Of a stretch of DNA of 5,518 nt, positions 1 to 5,518 are shown piece by piece. The notes below the pieces were generated by a model. It was given only the letters and a program-made list of their open reading frames with translations. It ran no database searches and was not told the DNA's origin. The position numbers and the translations under genes are program-made. Origin of the DNA: an uncultured bacterium. GTDB taxonomy: Bacteria > Planctomycetota > UBA1135 > GCA-002686595. Every line of letters starts with the position of its first letter. Position 1 is the stretch's first letter. The stretch covers positions 1 through 5,518 of the forward strand of contig CAJXRJ010000517.1 of assembly GCA_913058555.1 (NCBI GenBank). The letters run 5' to 3'.

Positions 1-28
1 AGGCGTTCGAGGGGCGGTTTTCTGGATA

Positions 29-43
29 GTTGAATTGTTCAAC
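29..43. promoter_or_regulatory. Perfect 6-3-6 inverted repeat in the leader of the sigma factor gene (candidate operator)
   Basis: The half-sites GTTGAA and TTCAAC flank a TTG spacer and form a perfect 15-base palindrome. It lies in a short AT-rich island (about 18-43) inside otherwise very GC-rich DNA, about 105 bases before the sigma factor start. Such a site could be an operator for a dimeric regulator or part of the promoter region. No convincing -35/-10 pair can be assigned. No T-run follows it, so it does not look like a terminator of an upstream gene. The function is inferred from position and symmetry only. Confidence 0.3.
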
Positions 44-137
44 GGCCTGCTAGGGACCCGCTGGGGCACCGCGCCGCCTGGCGCCGCCCATCTCCCTCGG
101 AATTCCCAGGACTCGTGTAACGTGCCGGGGCCCCTCC

Positions 138-144
138 GGAAGGA
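138..144 (+). promoter_or_regulatory. Shine-Dalgarno site of the sigma factor gene
   Basis: GGAAGGA lies five bases before the ATG at 150. It is the clearest ribosome binding site in the window and supports this start. The protein from this ATG begins with a normal sigma region 2 lead-in, with no missing or extra N-terminal residues. Confidence 0.7.
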
Positions 145-149
145 CCCCC

Positions 150-2594
150 ATGCTCAAGCGTGACCCCAAGAAGCTTTTCCTGCGCTACGCCAAGAAGGGC
201 GATGCCGCTGCGCTTGGCAAAGTCTTTGACCTCATGGCCCCTGAGCTCCTGGGCCTGGCCCTGCACCTGACCCGGCGCACGGACCTCGCCGAGGACGTTC
301 TCCAGGACACGTTCCTCGCCGCCGCGGAGTCGTCCCAGCGCTTCGACCCCTCCCGCGAGTTCGCGCCCTGGATGATCGGCATCCTCGTCCATCGGGCGCG
401 AAAGGTCCGGGAGTCCATCGCCACGAACCGCCTCCGGGCAGTCGAGATGGAGCAGCTTTCCGCCGCCTCCGAAGACGGCCGTGGGGCCAGCTCCGAAGAC
501 CCGAGCAAAGAAGCCGAAGCCGACGAGGTCCGCACCCGCGTGGCCGCCGCCATCGGCTCTCTCCTGCCCCCCTATCGCGAGGTGGTGGACGCTCACCTGA
601 CCGAAGGCTTGCCGCCCCGGGAAATCGCCCCGGCCCTCGGTCGAGCCCCTGGCACCGTCAGGGTTCAGCTTCACCGGGGCCTCGAGCAACTCCGGGAACT
701 CCTGGCGTCCCGCGAGGGCATCGGCGGACTCGAGATGCTGAGCCTGGCGCCCACATCCGCCCTGATGTACTCGGGGGACATGGCCCGTGGACTCAGCGCC
801 GTGAAGGCCGAGCTCCTCGCGTCACTCCCCGCCATGGAGACAGCCGCCGCCGGGGCCGCGGGCGGGAGCACGATCGGGCCAGGCTTCGCGTTAGCCGCAG
901 GCACCACCCTCCTCGGCGCCGGCGCTTGGGCATCCGTGTACTTCATGCCAAGTGACACGAGCCGCGAACCCGATGCCGCCACCCTGGCCGGGTTGGACGG
1001 ACAGGACCTGGCTCCCACCCCCACCTTCACACCTGTCGAGGACAGCCGCCGCCGCGCCCAGCCAGGGCCCCCGGCCGCCGAGCCTGCCACCGCGAGCGGG
1101 TTGAGCGCGGACCAGGGTGGAACCGGCTCCGCCTCTCGGCGCTCCAAGGGAGAAGCGCGGACCGAACCGGCGGTGGACTTGGTGCCCGAAGCCGACACCT
1201 ACACGTTCCGCATTCAGCCCTCCATCGATCGCACCGCGGTGGAGGTGTTCAACGCCTTCGACACCTGCAGGTTCCACGCACGCTCAGTCGATTACCAGAC
1301 GATCCTTGGGGAGGGCACGGGCGTCTACAACGACTTCGTGAGCTTCTCCATCGGCAATTTTGCGTCGCCGATGGACCTTCCGAATCCTCTGATCGTGCAC
1401 TTTGATCACCCCATGGCACTCCCGTGTGAGGTGGCCCTTTCCCCGGCTGATTGGGCGGCCCAGTCCGGAGGTTATGTCGCGCGCCCCGTGCTTCTCCTCG
1501 ACAAGATCGAGATGAGACTCGTGGTCGCCAATGGCGCTGCCGCTAAGAGGCACAAAACAAAGGAGGACCAGTTCGAGGGGGAAGCTCTGCTTCTGACTTT
1601 CAGCGCCGACGGACGCCCGAGGATCCACGACCGCCAAACGGTTCGGTCCAGCGGCTATGGGCACACCATCCTGCGCGCGAAGTCAGACCTTGGTAGCGCG
1701 TTGATCGTTGGCATCCCCGAGTCGCCGCATCAGTTCTCTGACTTCGCTGAGGTCTCCGTCTCGCCTGCTCTCGAGGAGGGCGTGGATGCGGTGTTGCGGC
1801 CGCGGGCTTTGCCTCCCATCGAATTCGCCGTCAAGGACCCCTTCGGCCAACCGATGGGCGGACTCCAGATCCGCGCCACCGTTCCCGACACATCCATCCT
1901 CCTCAAGGACCCTGAGACCACGGAGCCATGGCTCATCGAGGGAAGGGTGCTGTGCATGTGCGACGATGGCGATGTGAAGGACTACGGCGCTGCGGTCTCC
2001 CGGGGGCACACCGTCGCCTTGGTGGCTCAAAACGCCTTTGGGACTGCGCCTTCCAAGCAACCGACGATTCTGGCGGTCCACCACCGCGTCGAAGGCGCCA
2101 CCGACAAGGACGGTTCACTGACCTTGAACGGAGTGGTTCTCGGCATCCACCGTATCGAAGCCAAATCCCCCCTCACCGGTGCGTGGGTGGCCGTCGAGGG
2201 TCGCGTCTCCGGGAGGCCCCGGCGCTCCACCCGAAACAGCGATCAGGAGAGTGTCCGCTACGAGCTCAAGGCACCGGTCGCCGGCCTCGAAATCGAATGC
2301 CCGGCCGTCCTGGAAGGCCAACCGGAGGTTTGGAAGAAGGCCAAGATCCAGCTCACCGGCGGCGACTTCGAGAGCAGCGCCAGGCCCAAGTCAGCGGGAC
2401 CCGCGCGGGTCCTGATTCCCCCCGGCCGAAGCCTCATGGTGAACGTCTCGGCGGGCAACCGTGAGTACGGCACTCTGTCGCGCGGCGTTCCCCCCGGGGG
2501 CCGGCACCTGGTCGCGCCTATGCGGCTGAACCACGCCAAAGTCGCCCCCAAGGGGAACCCCAGTAAGCCCCGCTCCCCCCGCAGGGACGGCTAA
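150..2594 (+). CDS. ECF-type sigma factor fused to a transmembrane segment and a large extracytoplasmic beta-rich region
   Basis: The N-terminal third is an RNA polymerase sigma-70 family factor of the ECF type. Region 2 spans residues about 14-88, with the core-binding LAEDVLQDTFLAA (46-58) and the -10-recognition helix around PWMIGILVHRARK (73-85). An acidic, Ser-rich linker follows (about 103-127). Region 4 spans about 131-184, with a helix-turn-helix in EIAPALGRAPGTVRVQLHRG (158-177). A Gly/Ala-rich hydrophobic stretch at about 243-266 is the only likely membrane span. Its C-terminal flank is acidic (PSDTSREPD), so the rest should lie outside the cytoplasm. Residues 267-345 are a Pro/Ala/Ser-rich linker. 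Residues 346-790 are beta-rich. Two segments (about 556-578 and 646-684, the latter with TDKDGSLTLNG) look like halves of a carboxypeptidase-regulatory-like fold, and the tail (794-814) is basic. The usual ECF length is about 180-200 aa, so about 600 residues are extension. No separate anti-sigma gene follows. The sigma call is firm; the sensor role of the extension is inferred. Confidence 0.9.
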   Translation: MLKRDPKKLFLRYAKKGDAAALGKVFDLMAPELLGLALHLTRRTDLAEDVLQDTFLAAAESSQRFDPSREFAPWMIGILVHRARKVRESIATNRLRAVEMEQLSAASEDGRGASSEDPSKEAEADEVRTRVAAAIGSLLPPYREVVDAHLTEGLPPREIAPALGRAPGTVRVQLHRGLEQLRELLASREGIGGLEMLSLAPTSALMYSGDMARGLSAVKAELLASLPAMETAAAGAAGGSTIGPGFALAAGTTLLGAGAWASVYFMPSDTSREPDAATLAGLDGQDLAPTPTFTPVEDSRRRAQPGPPAAEPATASGLSADQGGTGSASRRSKGEARTEPAVDLVPEADTYTFRIQPSIDRTAVEVFNAFDTCRFHARSVDYQTILGEGTGVYNDFVSFSIGNFASPMDLPNPLIVHFDHPMALPCEVALSPADWAAQSGGYVARPVLLLDKIEMRLVVANGAAAKRHKTKEDQFEGEALLLTFSADGRPRIHDRQTVRSSGYGHTILRAKSDLGSALIVGIPESPHQFSDFAEVSVSPALEEGVDAVLRPRALPPIEFAVKDPFGQPMGGLQIRATVPDTSILLKDPETTEPWLIEGRVLCMCDDGDVKDYGAAVSRGHTVALVAQNAFGTAPSKQPTILAVHHRVEGATDKDGSLTLNGVVLGIHRIEAKSPLTGAWVAVEGRVSGRPRRSTRNSDQESVRYELKAPVAGLEIECPAVLEGQPEVWKKAKIQLTGGDFESSARPKSAGPARVLIPPGRSLMVNVSAGNREYGTLSRGVPPGGRHLVAPMRLNHAKVAPKGNPSKPRSPRRDG
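879..947 (+). other. Predicted membrane-spanning segment within the sigma factor
   Basis: Residues about 244-266 are uncharged and hydrophobic (GFALAAGTTLLGAGAW followed by ASVYFM). They lie about 60 residues after the sigma region 4 helix. Because the DNA-binding part must be cytoplasmic, the protein is expected to be single-pass with N-in/C-out topology. The segment is rich in Gly and Ala, so its hydrophobicity is moderate. Confidence 0.65.
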
Positions 2595-2680
2595 CTCCGG
2601 GACCAGAGGGACCTTTTCCCGGGCGCAAAGCCAGCAAGCCTCGACCTTGCCCCCCGGAACCGGCAGGCTATCGGCGCTCC

Positions 2681-3583
2681 ATGTTCCTTTGCGCCGTACT
2701 ACGACTGCTCGCTCTCACCCTGGCGACGATCCCCCTCTACCTGGGCTGGGTCCTGACGCGCCCCCTCGCGTGGGTCGTCCCTTCCTTGGAGCGGCCCCTC
2801 CAGCGCATTTGGATTGGATCGTGGGCGAAGGCAAGCCTCTGGATCATGGGCGTTCGCGCGACCTACGAGGGCCCCGCACCGGAGGGGTCTTACTTCCTGG
2901 TCGCAAACCACCTGTCCTACATCGATATTCCGCTGCTCCTGGCGCGTCTGGACGCCCGATTCCTGGCGAAAGCGGAGATCGCCGGCTGGCCCGTCATGGG
3001 CTTCTTGGCCCGCACCACCGGGACGCTCTTCATCGATCGGACCCGAAAGCGCGACCTGACCAGGGTCTTCCCGCTGATCCGCCATGTGTTGGACCGGGGC
3101 ACGGGTGTCATCGTGTTCCCCGAGGGCACGAGCACCGACGGATCCCAAGTGGAACGCTTCAAGCCGTCACTATTTGAGGTCCCCGTCGAAATGGGTCTCG
3201 AGGTCCACTGCTCCGCGCTCCACTACCACTCACCAAAGGGTCCCCTGCCTGCCTGGCAAGCCGTCTGCTGGTGGGGCGACGCGACCTTCGCCCCCCACTT
3301 CTGGCAGTTCTTGAAGCAGCCCCGCACAGACGCCGTCGTGACGTTCTCGTCCAAGACGGTCGGAGATACCCGTGGGACGGGGGCCGATGGGCCAGCCGCG
3401 ATCAAGGGCGACCGAAAAGTCTGGGCCAGGCAGGCGCAGGATGCCGTCGAGCGCGTTTTCACCCCGTCCCGTGTGATGCGACAGGAAGAGGCCTCCGCTG
3501 ATCCGCTTCCCGACGGCCCCACGGGGCTGCCTCGCCTGGGAGAGGCTACCGCCCCCGTGACCCCACACGACACGTCACCATGA
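2681..3583 (+). CDS. PlsC-like lysophospholipid acyltransferase (1-acylglycerol-3-phosphate acyltransferase family)
   Basis: This membrane-associated enzyme is expected to transfer a fatty acyl chain to a lysophospholipid, typically 1-acylglycerol-3-phosphate, giving phosphatidate in phospholipid synthesis. All the family motifs are present. The catalytic H-X4-D is NHLSYID, with His77 and Asp82. Motif II is TGTLFIDR (113-120). The phosphate-binding motif III is VFPEGTS (145-151). A motif IV-like VPVEMG lies at 167-172. Residues 1-35 are hydrophobic and probably anchor the protein in the inner membrane. The length of 300 aa is slightly above the usual 230-270. The excess is a Pro-rich, apparently disordered tail (about 268-300). 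The ATG at 2681 is preceded only by a weak CAGG at poor spacing, but it directly precedes the hydrophobic N-terminal helix. The acyl acceptor is not readable from sequence: an ornithine-lipid (OlsA-like) or other lyso-lipid role is possible. The stop overlaps the ATG of a small reading frame. Confidence 0.92.
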   Translation: MFLCAVLRLLALTLATIPLYLGWVLTRPLAWVVPSLERPLQRIWIGSWAKASLWIMGVRATYEGPAPEGSYFLVANHLSYIDIPLLLARLDARFLAKAEIAGWPVMGFLARTTGTLFIDRTRKRDLTRVFPLIRHVLDRGTGVIVFPEGTSTDGSQVERFKPSLFEVPVEMGLEVHCSALHYHSPKGPLPAWQAVCWWGDATFAPHFWQFLKQPRTDAVVTFSSKTVGDTRGTGADGPAAIKGDRKVWARQAQDAVERVFTPSRVMRQEEASADPLPDGPTGLPRLGEATAPVTPHDTSP

Positions 3584-3747
3584 CGTCCAACTCCCCACCA
3601 AAGTCCAACGAGCACCGGGCGGTTCCCCGCCAGGCCGGAGCCTCCGTGCACGGGCCCGACGGTGCAGCGTTCACGGCCATCGCACACGCTTCGCAACCCC
3701 TGCGATCTGGCTCCCTGCATTCAAAGGCCAAAACGTGTGCACGCTGA
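3580..3747 (+). CDS. Small hypothetical reading frame, ATGA-overlapping with the acyltransferase stop (doubtful)
   Basis: A 55-codon frame starts at the ATG that overlaps the acyltransferase TGA by two bases (ATGA). It fills the whole gap and ends 13 bases inside the NRDE gene in another frame. The product would begin MTSNSPPKSNEHRAVPRQAG, is polar and basic, and has no membrane span, signal peptide or motif that I recognise. The ATGA junction is typical of translational coupling. However, stop-free frames of this length are common in such GC-rich DNA, and its third codon positions are only about 70% G/C by hand count. It could instead be untranslated spacer. Confidence 0.2.
   Translation: MTSNSPPKSNEHRAVPRQAGASVHGPDGAAFTAIAHASQPLRSGSLHSKAKTCAR
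3723..3727 (+). promoter_or_regulatory. Likely ribosome binding site deciding the GTG start of the NRDE gene
   Basis: AAAGG lies seven bases before the GTG at 3735. No ATG gives the conserved family N-terminus, whereas this GTG gives MCTLTF, the expected start with Cys at position 2. Confidence 0.45.
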
Positions 3748-4583
3748 CCTTCACCGGGCCGGGTTTGGTTCTTGCGGGGGCCAACCAAGGGGCCCCGTTG
3801 GACGCCGAACGTGATCGCTACCAGGTCTGGTTCAACCGCGACGAGCTGAGGCGCCGCGGAGCTGAGATCCCGCCAGCCGAGGCCCGCACGCCATCCGGTG
3901 TTCGGTACCTGGCCCCCACCGACAGCGACGCTGGAGGAACATGGATCGCCGTCAACGAATTCGGCATCACGGTCGCTCTGCTCAACGGCTATGTGGTGTC
4001 GAAGGGCCCTGATCGGTCGAAATACACCAGCCGCGGGGCGCTCGTTCGCTCCCTTGCTGACCTTCAGGGAATCTCCGACATCTGGGCGCGCCTCACGCCG
4101 GCGTCCTTGGCGGAATTTCGACCGGCCGTGCTTTGCCTCCTCTGTCCCGGCGAGCGCCCCATGGTCGCGCGGTGGGACGGGCGCGACCTTGAGTTCGACG
4201 TGCGCGGGGACCGCCAGCTCCCCCTCACGTCCTCCAGCTATGAACAGGACGAGGTACAACGCTACCGCCGCGAGCTTTACCGCAAGACCGTGAGCAAGGC
4301 CGCAGGCGGTGGGCCGGCCCTGGCCGAGGATCTCATGGCCTTCCACGCTTTCGTGGGCCCGGACGGCCCCACGCCGATGACCCCGAGCATGGCCCGCGAG
4401 GACGCCGCCACGCGGAGCCACTGCGCCATCGACGTGCGCCCGGGGGTGATTCAGCTCACTTACGTGCCCGGCCCCCCGCACATCACAGCGCCGGGCCCGA
4501 CGGTCAGCCTGCGTTGTCCACACTTGCTCGCCCCTTCGGCCCCCGGGGGCAGAGCGAGACTTCTTGCCTCGGGCACCCGCTAG
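3735..4583 (+). CDS. NRDE (TANGO2) family protein
   Basis: The protein belongs to the NRDE family, named for the Asn-Arg-Asp-Glu motif seen here as FNRDE (33-37). Family members begin with Met-Cys, and Cys2 is present. The family has been related to N-terminal-nucleophile hydrolases, so Cys2 may be catalytic after Met removal. Eukaryotic TANGO2 relatives are linked to lipid and heme handling, but no bacterial reaction is settled. Other family features are GGTWIAVNEFG (67-77) followed by ALLNGY (81-86), YTSRGALV (97-104), a Ser-rich SSSY (166-169), and the late SMAREDAATRSHCAIDV segment (218-234). The length of 282 aa is ordinary. It is probably cytoplasmic, as no signal peptide or membrane span is seen. 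About 20 residues (11-30) sit between the N-terminal strand and the strand leading to FNRDE, more than I expect in bacterial members. It starts at GTG and lies 26 bases before the hydrolase gene, so co-transcription is likely. Confidence 0.88.
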   Translation: MCTLTFTGPGLVLAGANQGAPLDAERDRYQVWFNRDELRRRGAEIPPAEARTPSGVRYLAPTDSDAGGTWIAVNEFGITVALLNGYVVSKGPDRSKYTSRGALVRSLADLQGISDIWARLTPASLAEFRPAVLCLLCPGERPMVARWDGRDLEFDVRGDRQLPLTSSSYEQDEVQRYRRELYRKTVSKAAGGGPALAEDLMAFHAFVGPDGPTPMTPSMAREDAATRSHCAIDVRPGVIQLTYVPGPPHITAPGPTVSLRCPHLLAPSAPGGRARLLASGTR

Positions 4584-4609
4584 CTCCGCAACGCTCCAAC
4601 AGAAACTCC

Positions 4610-5518
4610 ATGGATACGGACGGGGCCGGAATCGGCAAGACAGCGGGACCATCCGCCGGTGCAGATCGTGCGCCTTCCCCGGGGAAGAGGACGTGGGGGC
4701 GGTGGTTCCTCGGAGCCTACGCAGCCCTCCTCGTCGCCTCGTGGTTCGTCATGGGCGTGTCCGCCCCAGAGCACGCCCTCGGGGAGGATCGCGCCACGGT
4801 CCAGACGGCTGCGTTTTCGGCCGACGCCCAGCCGGCAGAGAATCAACCACCTGTGCGCCTCGCCTTCCGCGAGTTCGGGAGCCCCACGGCCCGCGAGCAC
4901 ATCCTGCTCTTGCATGGAAGCCCCGGCAGCCTCGGGGACTTCCGAAGGGTCGCGGACCCACTGGCCGCCCTTGGGCACCATGTCATCGCGCCGGACTTCC
5001 CGGGTTTTGGATCCTCGACACGCAACGTGCCGGACTATTCGGTCCGCGCCCACGCGGCGTACTGCCTGGCACTGCTCGACGAGTTGGGCATCCCGTCCGC
5101 CCACCTGGTGGGCTTTAGCATGGGCGGTGGCGTGGCCCTGGAGATGATCGAGTTGGCTCCAGGGAGAGTGCGGTCCCTGACGCTGCTCGCGTCCATCGGC
5201 GTGATCGAGCTCGAGCTCCTGGGGAGTCATTCCCTCAACCACGGCTTGCACGGGCTTCAGCTCACGGCGATGCGTGCGATGCGATGGCTGATCCCCCACT
5301 TCGGAGCCCTGGATCGCTCCTTTCTGTCCATCGAGTACGCGCGCAACTTCTTCGATACCGACCAGAGGCGGCTGCGTCCGATTCTCGAGTCCTACGGCGG
5401 CCCCGCCCTCATCCTCCACGGCGAGTCAGACTTCCTCGTGCCAGTGGCGGCGGCCCGTGAACACGCACGGATCCTGCCCCAGGCGAAACTGGTGGTGTAT
5501 CCGAGCCCAGATGGGCAC
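4610..5518 (+). CDS. Membrane-anchored alpha/beta hydrolase (partial, runs off the window end)
   Basis: This is an open frame of 303 codons without a stop inside the window. The ATG at 4610 gives a 30-residue polar leader, then one hydrophobic segment (about 32-51, RWFLGAYAALLVASWFVMGV region) preceded by KRTWGR. This predicts an N-in anchor with the catalytic domain outside the cytoplasm. A linker (52-80) leads into an alpha/beta hydrolase fold from about residue 81. The oxyanion-hole motif is HGSPGS (102-107), then APDFPGFGSS (127-136). The nucleophile elbow is GFSMGG, with Ser170. The acid is probably Asp274 in HGESDFLVPV. The last codon of the window gives His303 in a DGH context, the expected triad histidine. 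A cap region lies at about 196-258. The substrate cannot be read: esterase, lipase or C-C hydrolase are all possible. No clear ribosome binding site precedes it, so coupling to the NRDE gene 26 bases upstream is plausible. Further domains may follow beyond the window. Confidence 0.88.
   Translation, partial: MDTDGAGIGKTAGPSAGADRAPSPGKRTWGRWFLGAYAALLVASWFVMGVSAPEHALGEDRATVQTAAFSADAQPAENQPPVRLAFREFGSPTAREHILLLHGSPGSLGDFRRVADPLAALGHHVIAPDFPGFGSSTRNVPDYSVRAHAAYCLALLDELGIPSAHLVGFSMGGGVALEMIELAPGRVRSLTLLASIGVIELELLGSHSLNHGLHGLQLTAMRAMRWLIPHFGALDRSFLSIEYARNFFDTDQRRLRPILESYGGPALILHGESDFLVPVAAAREHARILPQAKLVVYPSPDGH

Noticed and set aside
39..689. 216-codon open frame on the - strand over the sigma region
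   Set aside because: It is a shadow of the sigma factor coding sequence, is rich in Gly and Arg, and has no motif.
2597..2622. Possible hairpin CCGGGA/TCCCGG just after the sigma gene stop, considered as a terminator
   Set aside because: The stem is only 6 bp with a 14-base loop, and no T-run follows the 3' arm. It is too weak to call as an intrinsic terminator.
3618..3631. Small hairpin GGCGG-TTCC-CCGCC after the acyltransferase stop
   Set aside because: The 5 bp stem has no following T-run, and such short GC hairpins are expected by chance in this composition.
3546..4652. 368-codon open frame on the - strand
   Set aside because: It lies antisense to the NRDE gene, whose + frame carries the full set of family motifs. 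The - frame product is Arg/Gly/Pro-rich with no recognisable domain, as expected for a shadow frame in GC-rich DNA.
4564..5147. Two + strand frames (4564-5118 and 4659-5147) over the hydrolase
   Set aside because: Both are out of frame with the hydrolase motifs HGSPGS and GFSMGG. Their products are low-complexity and Arg/Pro-rich.
4580..5419. 279-codon open frame on the - strand
   Set aside because: It is antisense to the alpha/beta hydrolase, which has a complete catalytic triad in the + frame. The - product shows no domain.
1..5518. CRISPR arrays, tRNA or rRNA genes, insertion sequences, attachment sites
   Set aside because: I saw no regularly spaced repeats, cloverleaf-like or rRNA-like segments, transposase motifs or terminal inverted repeats. 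The window is almost fully occupied by four protein genes.

Overview
This is a GC-rich window with all recognisable genes on the + strand. It reads as a bacterial chromosome, most likely from a planctomycete or a similar deep-sediment or marine lineage. The main clue is the first gene: an ECF-type sigma factor of the 'FDxLAPxLLxLALHL / PWxxGIL / HRGLExLRxLL' style, fused to a transmembrane segment and a long beta-rich C-terminal region. Such sigma factors with long extensions are characteristic of Planctomycetota. The assignment is an inference from style, and other high-GC phyla are not excluded.

Layout. Bases 1-149 are a leader with a short AT-rich island and a perfect 6+3+6 inverted repeat, then a good ribosome binding site. 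Bases 150-2594 hold the membrane-tethered sigma factor (814 aa). After an 86-base gap, bases 2681-3583 encode a PlsC-type acyltransferase (300 aa) with all its classical motifs. The 151 bases between its stop and the next gene are spanned by a small ATGA-overlapping reading frame (3580-3747), whose reality is doubtful. Bases 3735-4583 encode an NRDE/TANGO2-family protein (282 aa) starting at GTG, with Cys at position 2. After 26 bases, an N-terminally membrane-anchored alpha/beta hydrolase starts at 4610 and runs off the window end. The window stops at its probable catalytic histidine.

How they may work together. The acyltransferase, NRDE protein and hydrolase are co-oriented and could be one transcription unit, with spacing tightest between the last two. 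An acyltransferase and a membrane-anchored esterase-like hydrolase fit lipid or envelope metabolism, but no shared pathway is proven. The sigma factor is followed by no anti-sigma gene. Its own extracytoplasmic part probably replaces that role, which makes it the most interesting element of the window.
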